The notes under the pieces: model-generated
Database searches by the model: none
What the model was told of the DNA's origin: nothing
What the model saw: only the letters and a program-made list of their open reading frames with translations
Assembly (NCBI RefSeq): GCF_000165425.1
Contig: NW_001798971.1
Location: 74,151 to 138,150 of the forward strand
Direction: 5' to 3'
DNA length: 64,000 nt
DNA from: Paramecium tetraurelia
Lineage: Eukaryota > Ciliophora > Oligohymenophorea > Peniculida > Parameciidae
Made by a program: the position numbers and the translations under genes
Part shown: positions 1 through 11,672 of the stretch, one piece after another
How positions within the stretch are numbered: the first letter of the stretch is position 1
How the letters are laid out: every line of letters begins with the position of its first letter

Positions 1-331
1 ATTTATGGGATTCTTTCTTTCAAGAATCTTAATAAATGTCTATCATTAATGGGATCTATTTGTATTCGAAAGTTACTGATTTGCACATGACTAATATAAA
101 AATAACTATTTATATATTCTTTCAATTTTATGATGTTAAAATATAATTATAATACTAATCACATTTGATAATCCATTATCGCAAATACAAATAATGAATG
201 AAAATCTGATTGAATCAAAAAACCTACTAAATTTAATAGGTTATTTAATAATTAATTTCTTAAAAAACCCTAAAATAGTTTTCCATAAAGATGCAGAAAT
301 GTCTTGAATTAATTTTGGAATTAATATTAAG
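1..331. other. Leading stretch with no recognised gene
   Basis: AT-rich sequence upstream of the first gene. I see no open frame with recognisable protein content and no RNA gene. It may hold the promoter of the gene starting at 332 and the flank of an off-window neighbour. Confidence 0.4.
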
Positions 332-3300
332 ATGAACTTTGAGAGACAACTCTATGAAATATATCAAGTTGACCCAGATCAATTGCACAAAAATATGAAT
401 CAAGATAATCTCATTCTTTTATGCCAATTGGCAGATCAGAGTGATAATGAAATTACATTACAAATTGTTGGGAGCTTGGTTTCAACTTACATCGATTAGA
501 ACCATCAAAATACACCAGAATTTGCAAAGATATTTGAATTTGCATGGAATAGAATCAAAAGATTTACTACAAATTCACGTCCAGTCTATCACTTTTTTGC
601 TTCCATCATTGCCAATATCATATTACACTTTTATGATCAAATCCCTGTGTAATATTTTAAAGAACAAGCCTAAATAATGAACAAATAAGTGTATCTCATC
701 ATCATTGATACAGTATTAAGAAGATTACAACCATAAGAACGAGTTGGTGAATTCAGGATCCTAGATTCAAAGCAAAAAATAGTCAGACAACAATTCTTTA
801 AGCACAACCTTGATTTCTTTCTTGAAATCATAACTACTAGTTTGATTGGAAACAATAGCAATCCTGATTTACAATTGTTGGATAGTGCAATTGACTTGTT
901 AAATTTGTTGTTGTCTTCAGAAATTAAAGAGGATATTAAAGAGAAAGACTGGCATAACATCAAAAGAGCTGAAGTGAAAAACAAAAGGAACTTATAAACC
1001 ATTATGAGGGAAATCAAATCCTAAATTCTGGATCAGAATGAACTTGAAAAGATGATACAAAATCAACATTTAGATCACATGGATCCAATCACCAATCATA
1101 TTAAAATGGTTTGGTCCATTGTCAAATATTAGTAATTCATTGCTAAAATGACTGAATTATTACCTTTAAATATAAAGATATGGGAATCTCTTGGTAAAAT
1201 TTGTAAAATATACTAAAAGTACTATTCCAATGATAAAGACAGCATTGATATAATCTTTTAAATCACATCAAAAATCATGGTATCAGACATATCAAAAATT
1301 AACTCAATAAATTTACTCAATTTTGCAGGTAAGACAATCTTTGCCAATCACACTCCACAATGGATTGAGTTCAATCTAAATTTAATCAAAAACTTAAATA
1401 CCATAGAGGCTGTTTAAGTTGGACTCAAGTTTCTCAGAAATCTAGTGAGGTTTCAGAGATAATATGACTATAGTTAATTACATACTTTTGTTATGCCCAT
1501 AATTACAAGCTTTTTTAATTCTTGGATTGTGCAAAACAACCAATGGGGTAATGATAAATTTTTAAGAAACAATATCAAACACATATTGAAAGAAATCAGT
1601 TGCTTTATGATTGAATAATATTTAGCATTCTTCGCCTAGATGATTCAATTAAATCCTGAATAAAGTATAAAGGAAATGGCTTTTAGGTATTACTCAATCG
1701 GATTATTCGCATCCATTAAATGCACAACATATCAATTAGATGTTACGAATAAATTGTAATTCTACAAGATGGAATAATTTCTATATCCAATCAACCTAGA
1801 TCTGTTCAAACAATTTCAGTATTAAGAATTCTACAGTAAGGCCTTTGATTTCGCATTCTTATACTTGAATAACCAATCCCCTTATACAGATAGGTTCTTA
1901 TATAAATTTTGGAAGGTTCTGTTTGATCAGTAGACTTTGATAAAATTTGAAGAAATAGTATAGAAAATATAAATAGATAGAAAAATACTGTTTAATTTTA
2001 GTAGAATATTTTTATTTAATGATCAAGATTTGATATAGAAGGCCTTAAGGGTATTTGTCAATGCTAAAATTAAAATGGAAGATCAATTTTATTAAATCAA
2101 TCAAATCAATATCCCAAAGGAATGTTTTTCTGACTTTCATGAGTTTCGCATCATTCCCAACTAAAAGATTATTACTCTCTATCACAAAGTCAAAATGTAT
2201 TTGCTCAATGTTTAAAATGAATCTATTCATGATCAATTAGTATCTGAGCAATTAATATAGAAATTTAAAAATGATGTTCTTCAGTTTATGGATTAAATTT
2301 AAATCACTCGAGACATTGTTTTTATTTTGTAGAGCATGTTGAATGAAAACGTAAGGAGTTTATATGGAGTCATTATGCAAATAATAGACGATAAAGGCTA
2401 TTTGAAATTATTTGCATAGGCAGTCGATTTGGATATGCTGAAATTAACCAGAATGATGATAAATACAACAGGGTAGATTGGACAATTGAAGTAAGTTATG
2501 GTTGATCAACTTTATGAATGGATTTTACTGGTAGTTTAGAAAGTACAAATTCATCTAGATTCTATAAACAGGGAATTCAATTAAGAAAGACAATTAGGAT
2601 AAAAGAGTATCTAAAATATATACAAACTTTATTACAAACCCCTGCTATAATTATTAAAGATATTCGAAAATTTAAAATACCTTAATCGATTATTAACAAG
2701 CAAAAAGCAAGTCAGAATTTAGATTTATCAATCAATTTTACTAATTTTCAAATACATTAATCTCAATGATCTAAGCAACTACATTCACAAAATGTCATCA
2801 TTATTCTATGTTATCCAATGGTTATTGGAATTTGAAATTACGAGATAAATGATAACTGATGAGATATTCGGAAATATTTTAGATGTAACTCTATTCATAT
2901 TAAATTAGTTTATCAACTGTGCGTTATTAATACAGGAGAAACGATCCCTGATGACCTGCTTAAAGATAATCTCAGATATCTAGACATATGATTAGTTTAG
3001 CCATTCTTAATATGTAAGTTTATTAGTTCATTCTTTAGATTTAACAGAGATTAGTTGCTGAGAATTGTTTGTTTGGTGCCTTTTTGTATAACATAAGAAT
3101 CTCCGATATATCAGTCTTGACTTTAAGGTACTTTTAAAGAATGCCCAATGATTTTACTGTTCTATTCTCTAAACTTAAACAGAGAATGCAACCGTATAAA
3201 AGTCAAGAATGGGATTAGATTATAAATGTCAAATTAGATAAGCTGTACTCAATCATTCCAAAATAATAATAACTTATTAAGGCAACAGCTTCAAACAAAT

Positions 3301-3365
3301 AAATTGAAAAAACCTTCCAGGAATATTTTTATTAAGTATAATTATTTTATAATTATTATCCATGA
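332..3365 (+). CDS. Large all-helical protein, possibly importin-beta/exportin-like
   Basis: Reads as 1002 residues with TAA/TAG as Gln, starting at the first ATG after a stop and ending at TGA 3363-3365. One 25-nt intron (3014-3038) restores an exact multiple of three. The protein is almost entirely alternating amphipathic helices, with repeated Leu/Ile-rich segments and no signal peptide or membrane span. About 1000 residues of helical repeat is the size and texture of karyopherin-beta nuclear transport receptors such as exportin 4 or 7. That comparison is inference, because I recognise no diagnostic motif. Other HEAT-type scaffolds are equally possible. The next gene, a GST, lies 276 bp away on the other strand. 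Confidence 0.85.
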
Positions 3366-3641
3366 TAAATTAATGTACATTCATCCATTATCCTAGTAAA
3401 ATTGATAAAAATTCAACATCATCCAAAATATGATATAACTTCTAATATTATTATTTCATATTTATTTAATTAGCATTCTAAACTTGCTTTATAAATCAAT
3501 TACAGAAGTGCAATCATAGATAAGATGCTATATATTTGAATGGGTAGAAAATATTATAAATTTACAATTAAGTTTTAATTGTACATTTATAAAATATGAA
3601 AATCAAATAATTGTAGATAAATGTTATATAATAAACATATC

Positions 3642-4315
3642 TCATTATTTCAAAATGTAAGGATCTCCTTTCTTTAATCTTTCTTGGAGGATTTAATCGT
3701 AATTCTCTACTTTGCTTGATTAAACTCCTGGTAGTGATAAAATTTGTTTAGAGTATTCTTATAATCTTGGAAATCCTTCGTAGACATCCAATTTGAAAAG
3801 TGGCTTAATTGCCTCAAGCAATGTGAATATTGGTGCATAAGCAAAGTCAGCTAAAGTTAATTCATTGCTATAAATGAATTTGGTTTAAGACAACCATGCT
3901 TCTAATTTCTCAAAATACCACTTCAAATCACCAAAACTGCTTTTGAATTACTAAACATAAATATAATAGATACCTCTTCTGTTTTAGATGAAAATACACT
4001 CCAGAAAGTACCAATGATTTCTCCAGAGAATTCTGCTCTTGCTCTATTCAATGCTTTTTATAGATTGTCAGCTGGAAGCAATGACTGAGGAGCAAGAGTA
4101 TTGATATAGTCTAAAATAACAAGGGATTCGAAGATGACTGTCTCACCAACAAAAAGGATAGGCACTTTTTCCAATGGACTTGCCTTAACAAACCAATCTG
4201 GCTTATTCTCTAAATCGATGTATTTTATTTCATAAGGGATTTTCAAGTGGTTAAGTGCTGCCACTACTCTAAGAACATATGGGCAAATGTTGAAGGATAC
4301 TAATGTTAAACTCAT
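3642..4315 (-). CDS. Glutathione S-transferase, omega-like
   Basis: 216 residues, ATG at 4315, TGA at 3642-3644, one 23-nt intron at 3951-3973. The N-terminal thioredoxin-like domain has CPYVLRV at about residues 11-17, so the first Cys sits where omega-class enzymes carry their catalytic cysteine. It also has ENKPDWFVKASPLEKVPIL, with the conserved cis-Pro that binds glutathione, and the ES...ILDYI motif near residue 64. The C-terminal half is helical, with LADFAYAP as in GST domain 2. Omega GSTs are cytosolic thiol transferases or dehydroascorbate reductases, so a thiol-redox role is likely. A decayed relative lies just upstream at 4440-4805, which suggests a former tandem pair. Confidence 0.92.
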
Positions 4316-4439
4316 TTATTATTAATTAATGTGTAATCAACTAAGTCATTTATAAATCAGGGAATTAGAATTTCTTAATTCTAAAATAAAAGAAGCGAAC
4401 ATTCATTAAACAATTGTTTATATTGATTCTAAACTCTAT

Positions 4440-4805
4440 AATTTTAATATCTAACTTCGGAATTACTCTAATTTCTTGGCCACAGCTGGCGAAGATCATT
4501 AAATCAATGACTCCACCACCTGTGAATTCCTATATATATTCTTTTATTAAATATCTATCAGATGTATGAACAACATAAACTCATGATGAAGAAAAAGGGA
4601 GCAAAAGCAAAACGACCTATTTTAAATAATTGTATGCATTTTTGTATATTATGAAAGCATATAATATAAAGAAATCTAATATCAACTCCTTGAATATAGT
4701 ACGCTTCCTATGATTTTTCCAGAAAATACACTTCAAAAGATTTCCAAAGGTTTCTTTTGTAATAAGCTGTGAACTCAAAGTATAAACCAAAGAATAAGAG
4801 CATTT
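4440..4805 (-). pseudogene. Decayed glutathione S-transferase copy
   Basis: Read on the minus strand, pieces resemble the neighbouring GST in the same order but not in one frame. An FSGKIIGSV segment matches FSGEIIGTF. RFAFAPFF matches DFAYAPIF. A final FASCGQEIRVIPKL segment matches the position of YSKQILSLPGV. At the DNA level about 20 of 25 bases agree around + strand 4708-4733 versus 4004-4028. No N-terminal CPY motif is evident. I read this as a tandem duplicate lost by mutation. A short hydrophobic frame across it (minus, from about 4803) is probably fortuitous. Confidence 0.55.
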
Positions 4806-5285
4806 ATATAATGTTTATTACTAAAATAAAGGTTCACTTGAATGGATAGACAACCAATGGATTATAAATAATAGGAATTAAGAATGATAATTTTTAATAC
4901 TTAAAATTCTCAACAATATTTACTAGTTTGATGATTATACAGAGATTGTTGAATTTGCATCATTCATTCTCTTAGTATTAAGTCTTTTCTTTGAAATTAG
5001 AAAGTGTTATTAACTACTTCTTATATATATTTATGATACATAGTAATTAGTCGAAAAAATAAATTTGAGTTTTTGCAATTGAAAATAAAGATTGAGAAAA
5101 GAAATATCTATCCCTTATCTATACCACCTTTACTCATTTTAACCATTTAGTATATAATAACTTAATAAAATAATAGCATATGAAAAATATATATAATTAT
5201 TTATAGTTTATGCTAAGAATCTTATATCCTTTTGACTGAAAGATCCTTGAAATTTAATCATAAATACTTTTTAATTATGATATTT

Positions 5286-7252
5286 TCATTATTTTAATTC
5301 TATGTATTCTGACCCTTATAATTTTCCCTTTTGAATCAATATTTTAATAGCTTCCTTTATATTGTTTTCGGTGATAGGAGTTGAAAATTCACTTTTGAAA
5401 GTTGTTTTGAACAACTGAACAATCTTCTCAATTTTCAGAGTGCCTGTTTATTTTAACAATTCAATCAAATTATGAGAAATTTATTGAATAAGTTGGTTGG
5501 ACTATAAGAAATTAGTAGATGAGACAAACAAGTCTTCAGGTATTTCTTCAATCAATAAATCATCACAAGCTAGGATAAATATATATGATACATTAAGGAA
5601 CATATATTTTGACAGATGTATAGCAAATTACATCATTTTCACCTTTTTATTCTCTAATGACTCCTTTCTAAACCCAAAATTGCATTCTCCTCTTCAAATC
5701 TTCATGGTTCATTTGTAATTATTAAGCCAGGGCATCACTGTACAATCCCTTAGAATCATCATCATTGAAATATCCAATTATACAAGCATGAATTGGCAAA
5801 CATTTGAATTCAAAATCTCCATTATCGAAAGTCAAATCCAAAGTGACACTGCCTAAGTCATGATGCCATAATAAAGAACGCATAGTCTTGATTTTCTCGA
5901 ATCTTTTTTGATAATCATTAAATAATTGTTCAATGGCTGGAGGTAACTTAAATGTAGGTTTAAATTCATAACTGATTGGCCAGAAGGTTTTGCTTAAAAA
6001 CAGTGGTTTCAACATATTGAATTGGGTTGTCAATGATTAAATATTAGTATCAATACGTTTGCTTTCATAAATGTCTTTCATCATAATACTGCAGGTATTC
6101 ATCGATTATTCACCAAAACGAATCTTCATGAGTTCAATATTGGCAATCTCTTACTCTAAAGAGAAATCTTTTGGAGTCAATATCTTTTCAGCAACCATGT
6201 TTTAATATTCACTTATAAATGCTTCTTAAGATCCATATAAACTAACTAAAACACTTGTTAAATCCTTTTCTTGAGAGGATTCTTCATCAGATGAATCTTA
6301 TTATTCAAATATCATAACTTTATCAGTTGAATAGTTTTATTAAGTCAAGATACCGATAATGCATCTTAAGAAATCAGATCTCTATAATAAATATTCTTTG
6401 ATTGGCTTAGTGACTTTATCAAATACCATGTAGTCCGAATCTACAAACTATAACACCTTCAATAAATTCACATAGAATTTTAGAATAGTATCAGTATTCA
6501 CTCCTGAAATCAATAATCTCTTTTTCATCTGTTGTTACAAACATGAATCCATATTGGCATACATTTTAGTTACTTCCATGCTAGATTTAAATTCGTGTAG
6601 ATGATCACTTGTATCAGGGTAGTAGAGCACAGCTTCAAACATGTTCTTGATGGTTCTGTCTGCATGAACTTATTATATAATATTTTTGGCCAAAGGTTCA
6701 ATTGATTCCAGAGCAGCTCCGAATTCCAATAGCTCATTTAAGAAACCCTCCTCTGAATACACTTTTTCTGCATACAATTTCAATAACTCTATTGTAATTG
6801 TTTAGTATTGCTCTTTGAAATTCAAATTATTTAATGATTTAAGTCGATCTTATATGTCGTATTCAAGTTCATATTTTTCAACCACAGTCCTCACCTAATC
6901 AAATAGACTGTAATCCTATTTTATTCCCATAAATTTGACGAAATCAGCCAAATAATCAATTTTACCTTCTTCTTCAAGTGCACTACTCATCAACTTCTAA
7001 ATGGGTTCTAATGAACTTAACTTGTTCTCTTTTGCAAAATCTAAGGATTAATGATAAAATAATACACTTATAATTCTCATAGCAGATATCTAATATTCCT
7101 GCCTATCTCACAATAGGCCAGATTTCTGCTATCTTATTAGGGTCACTTTATAACTAAGAATAATATTGCTAGTATGCCTTCTACTACGCAATAATTGTGT
7201 CATATTGAGTTTGACTAACAAATTAAGAGTTAAGTATGTCAAATATGTTCAT
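5286..7252 (-). CDS. APC2: Anaphase-promoting complex subunit 2 (cullin)
   Basis: 639 residues, ATG 7252, TGA 5286-5288, introns 7041-7065 (25 nt) and 5570-5591 (22 nt). The middle and C-terminal part is clearly cullin-like. It has a helical N-terminal half, then FWPI, FKLPPAIEQLFNDYQKRF, SLLWHHDLGSVTLDLTF and LPIHACIIGYF, which follow the APC2 cullin-homology domain. The last 80 residues (TGTLKIEKIVQLFKTTF and after) form the winged-helix end. APC2 binds the RING subunit APC11 and is the catalytic scaffold of the nuclear ubiquitin ligase that drives anaphase. It is shorter than the human protein (about 820), mainly at the N-terminus. Ciliates use the APC/C for both mitosis of micronuclei and meiosis. 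Confidence 0.9.
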
Positions 7253-8119
7253 TCAAATTTCAATTTTTATTAAATAAATATAAATAACTATAGTATTTTA
7301 TAGGAGAAATGATCCAAACAATTAAAACATTAATCAAACTTTGATTTTAATTATCTAGTACCTTTAACTATAAATTGAATGCATTCTGTATTATAATAAA
7401 TAAAATATAATAGTTAATATTATATTAATTGTATAAGCAAAGACAATTAATTTTGACTTATATAGCGAAATACTCTTGCTTTTAATATTGTTAATTATTT
7501 AACTATTTTTGTATATTTCTTTTATAAATAATCAAATTATAAACAATAATTCATTCCTTTCCTCTAAAATTTTGTCTTAAAGTTCTAAGTTTTTTGTTTA
7601 TTTTAGATTTGGGAGCAAATATATTTATCATTAAAAAGAATTTTTAGTTCAGTTGATTAGTTTATGATATTTAAACAATCAAAAATTACCAATAGATCTA
7701 AGAATTTTATTTTGTATTACATAGAGAATTTAGACTTTAAAAAAGAATAATTTTTTCCTTTGATACAATTATGTTAATCATCCCTAGCTTTCGACATTGA
7801 ACTTCTTAAAATTCTAATTACTTATAACAAGATTTGTATTTAAATAACTAAGCATAATAATTTAGATATTCGATTATTGATTGTTAATTAAGTATTATCT
7901 AATTTTAATAATTCAATCAAAATATACCAATAATCCCCATATATATTTTGGCTTATTAATTGTAATTTAACTACCTTAAGATAATTTGAATAAATACTTT
8001 TATTGTGAATTTTGTTATTCCAACAATATGAATGAATAAATATAAACATAATTTGTGAATACAATTTTTCGATCTATTAAATAGATTTATTCAGTTAGAT
8101 GTATAAAAATTAATATAAC
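7253..8119. other. Intergenic, AT-rich, nothing recognised
   Basis: About 870 bp between the APC2 start and the stop of the next gene. It is strongly AT-rich, with many short poly-A and poly-T runs. Open stretches are expected by chance when only TGA is a stop, and none shows protein-like composition. No tRNA or repeat was seen. Confidence 0.5.
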
Positions 8120-8470
8120 TCATTCTTTGGGTGTAATTTTCTTGGCTTCCATTTTTAAATCCTTTTCTAACTTTTAGATGCATTTATAATTATCTCCTTC
8201 ATCTGGTCTATGTTTCAAACAATCAACAAATCTATGTTCAAAGTAGAGTCCTTAGTATCTAAACTTCTTTGACATCTCATTAAATTGATTGACTAATTGC
8301 AATGCGCAATTTACATAATTGTCCACAGATTTGATATTTTCTTAATAGCACTTTTCTTTTTGTTCAAACATGTAATTGGTTAGATAATATTTAGTGAGAT
8401 TTTAGAATTCTTATACATGATAACTGATTTTTTCAGTATACTTCATTTCTTTCTCATACCTTTTATCCAT
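8120..8470 (-). CDS. Small helical protein with paired cysteines
   Basis: 116 residues from ATG 8470 to TGA 8120-8122, no intron. It is charged and helical, with two spaced Cys pairs (C-x13-C near residues 43-57 and C-x12-C near residues 81-94). This vaguely recalls CHCH-type mitochondrial proteins, but the spacing is not the canonical x9, so I do not name it. The first ATG lies inside the end of the upstream glyoxalase-like gene (stop 8454-8456). The second in-frame ATG at 8446 would remove that overlap and is a reasonable alternative start. Confidence 0.7.
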
Positions 8471-9344
8471 TAAAATATTTATTTTATATATTTTTTAATT
8501 TTTTTAAGTACTTAATGGGATCTGATTCCTTAACCTTCCCATTCAATTAAGAATATCTAAAGTATGGATTGCCCATTCTTTCTTCAATGAGCGAGGTGGG
8601 AATCAAATTATCTAATCCCATTTTATTTTAAACAACAATGTTGTCAGGTTCAAGAGTTTTGGCAAACAGAAACACTTCCTATTATGGTAGATGACCTGGG
8701 AAGATTAAGGTCTCATCATGAAATCCTCTTAACTTTTATAAAGTAGCGAAGAATGCTCCGTAATCTTCGATTTCTCCAACATTACTTATCATTATTATTT
8801 AACTAAACTTACTTCACTAATATGGTATCTCCAGAAAATAAGATGGGAATCTTAGTGGATTACGAATTCGTATCTGTCACAGCAATCATGTAATTATCAA
8901 AGGTGTCTAAATTAAGAATTCAATTGTACGTCCATTAGCTTAGATGAAACAAACTGCTAAATCTCCAATTTAAAAAGGTTAGAATTCTCTGGCAAAATCA
9001 GTTTAAAAAAGTGTGCACAACTTATTTTCAACAACTCCACTATAGACCTTCGCGTCTTTGAATTTTGAATAGAGTTCTAAAACACTTGCAGTATGATTAG
9101 ATCTTCCATGTGTTTAGAGGATATAATTCAAGCGATATCCCGAATTCACTTCCAGATTCTTTATATTATAGAAGGCGGCTTCAAAATCTCCAGGATCAAT
9201 TGATATGATAGATTTGGTTTGGTGATCCAAAAGTAGGTAAGCAATATAGTGGTCTCTATAGTTATAGGAATATATTTGTTATAAAAGCGAATGATTCTAA
9301 GAGGAGTATTTTGAGAAGCTGTATGCAAATCTGAATAATTTCAT
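8454..9344 (-). CDS. Glyoxalase II-like metallo-beta-lactamase fold, ligands partly lost
   Basis: 279 residues, ATG 9344, introns 8907-8929 (23 nt) and 8785-8812 (28 nt), TGA 8454-8456. The order of motifs is that of hydroxyacylglutathione hydrolase: IDPGDFEA near residue 50, the first metal loop, then NGHT, LFSGDT and FPGH. In active enzymes the first loop is THxHxDH. Here residues 78-84 read THGRSNH, so one His is Arg and the Asp is Asn, while the outer His residues, the GHT His, the GDT Asp and the PGH His remain. Hydrolase activity is therefore doubtful. A changed metal site or a non-enzymatic role is possible. It starts 12 bp from the divergent methyltransferase gene. Confidence 0.85.
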
Positions 9345-9356
9345 ATTATATATTTA
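9345..9356. promoter_or_regulatory. 12-bp divergent gap shared by two genes
   Basis: Only 12 bases separate the ATG of the glyoxalase-like gene (minus) from the ATG of the methyltransferase gene (plus). Any promoter must either be tiny or extend into the coding regions. No motif is resolvable. Confidence 0.4.
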
Positions 9357-10055
9357 ATGAAAGGTTAAAAATTATGGAAAAAATTGAAGGGCTATCTTCT
9401 CGAGAACTAAGACTATAAGCCAGACATAAATGATGTGCAAATATTCAAAAAAGAAATCAAAGATGATATTATAATCTATTAAGTGGAAGATGTAATTGTC
9501 AAACAATCCAATAAATAATTATTACCTGATAAGAGTTAATTGAACTAAGTTAATGAAAATGATATAGATAATACAGGCGTCTTTTATTGGCCATCAGAGA
9601 TCATTTTAACAAAATACATCTTAGGTGATCTTGACAGAATAAAGAATTACAACATTGTCGAACTTGGAGCAGGGAGATCTGGTTTTTGTGGGCTTGTACT
9701 AGCCAAGAAAGGATTTAATGTTATTCTGACAGATGGAAATTAATCTATTATAAATGAACTTAAGGAAAATGTTATTTTAAATGAATTAAATTTATAAGTC
9801 GAAGCATTAAAGTGGTAATCTGGAGATCCCTATGCGAACACATGTGCATTGATATCTGACTGCTTCTTTTTTGAGAATTATCATAATGATTTAATCCAAA
9901 TGATAAAACGATTTTGCTTTGCCATAGGTGCAGCGCCATCTCGTGGAGGATCATTGGAACGATTCATAAATAAATGTTAGAATCAAAATATTGAGTGTAA
10001 ACAACTTAATATTCTTCATGATACTTAAATAATTTTATTTAATGTTATAAATTGA
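9357..10055 (+). CDS. Calmodulin-lysine N-methyltransferase-like (METTL family)
   Basis: 232 residues, no intron, ATG 9357, TGA 10053-10055. This is a seven-beta-strand SAM methyltransferase. FYWPSEIIL near residue 75 is the N-terminal signature of the FAM86/METTL21/CAMKMT group. IVELGAGRSGFCGLVLA near residue 100 is the SAM-binding motif I. VILTDGN near residue 125, followed by L..NV..N, matches the CAMKMT version (LTDGNE). CAMKMT trimethylates a calmodulin lysine. Assignment to that exact substrate is inference, since METTL22-like relatives share the motifs. It ends 19 bp from the convergent WD40 gene. Confidence 0.85.
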
Positions 10056-10074
10056 ATTTTATTCCTTTTGAATA

Positions 10075-11574
10075 TCACTCTTCTCTTACGTAAAGGCATA
10101 AGTTACGAAAATCATCAGCCACAATATACTTTGCATCCTTTGATACATCAAGATTCCAACAATTCACTTTAATCTATTACTTGACGATCCATTCATTATC
10201 ATTTTATTAATCTTCTTCAAACAGTTAAATTGAATGATTTCCTATGATAATCAGTTTTGAATTCAATCTAAACTTAATAGTGCATCCAAATGTTGAAGAA
10301 CTACTATAAATTGCTTATGCTTCATAAAATAAACCTTGAATATCTGGTTTCCAAAAAGCACGATTTCCAAATCTATTGACAGCACAAAAAATATTCTTAA
10401 CTGAATCACTAAATTAAGCATAGATTATTGATTGATTTTCAAAACATTAGTAAATTTCTATTTAATTTGAATTACTAATCTTCCATATTACCAAAATATC
10501 TTCACATGCTGTTAGTAAAAATGATGAATTATAATTAAAACTTATACTCCGCACAATTTTTTTGTGTTTCTAAGGAAGAGATATTTTATTTCTTTCTTCG
10601 TTCCCTTATTAAGGCCATAACATTACTATATTTTTTAAAGTTAACCCTATCAATTCAGACATACTGATTTAAATTAAATGTATAGTTTGTAGCATCTCAA
10701 ATTATTTAATATGTGTCCAATGGTTTTATTAGTTTTCTTCATAAACTTCAAGGTACTTATCAGAAACAACGTAAATCCTATTAACCATTTTGCTACAAGC
10801 AATTGAAGAGATATTTTAGGATTTTTATTCTAATTTTTGATAAGCAGTCAATTTGTTATTTACGATTTTAAAGGCAGTCAAAGGCAATTCATGACTATGT
10901 GCAAAAACATATTAATTATCTACACTAAATTCTATTCCTCTAATTTGTTAGGAGTATTATATTCTATCTTTTTCAATATAGTTTTTATATCCTGTTGGTT
11001 TTTCATTAAAACAATCTTCTTCGTCTGTTTAAATCGAACTTTAGGTTTAATAATCAGGATTGAAGGAATTTTCAATTTAAATTTTGAGTTAATTTACTTT
11101 TTTAATTTTATTATGAAGAATAATGATTTATTATTGTATAATACTATTTGTCTTATTATAAGAGAATGAATGGTTATCCAATCGAAAATTGAGTGCAAAA
11201 AGAGTACTCAATTGTTTTAAATCTTCAGATGTAAATTATTAGATACTGGAGTAATAGTTGATAGTTTCAGGAGTAATTATCTGTTATTTGAAGAATTTAA
11301 TTTAATCCTTGACTTATTTACTAAAACTTTCAATTACTTAAAGAAATTCTTGCTTGATTGCATTTATTCTATTTGATAAAAAGTTGAGATAGTTTTCAAC
11401 ATTCGATTCGTCTTCTATCTGAATTTTTGAAAGTCGGTCTAAAATTTGCACTATCTCAAGGCTGCCATCTTAGGATTTAGGGCATTTTGAGCAAAATAAT
11501 TAGAGTTCTTCTGTAGGAAATTAAATCAAAGTAATTTCAGCAATTGGTTGTTAGTGATGAAGACACAATGGCAT
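10075..11574 (-). CDS. Zinc-finger plus WD40 repeat protein
   Basis: 499 residues in one exon (1500 bp), ATG 11574, TGA 10075-10077. The N-terminus has CLHHQQPI followed by LFCSKC, a B-box-like Cys/His cluster. A long helical, probably coiled-coil stretch (about residues 40-190) leads to a C-terminal half with WD40-type blades, for example SISFNYNSSFLLTACEDILVIW and similar strands. The same architecture recurs at 33785-36094, so this is one member of a large ciliate family. WD40 propellers are scaffolds; no specific partner can be inferred. Confidence 0.85.
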
Positions 11575-11672
11575 TTAAATTTATTTCATCAGAATTTGTT
11601 GAAATTTTATTTGTAATGAAATAAAATATTAGTTGAATGTGTTTAAATTATTATTGGGATGAATTAAAATAC

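Noticed and set aside
9772-11169. Long open frames antisense to the methyltransferase and WD40 genes
   Set aside because: Shadow frames without recognisable motifs; the sense frames carry conserved domains.
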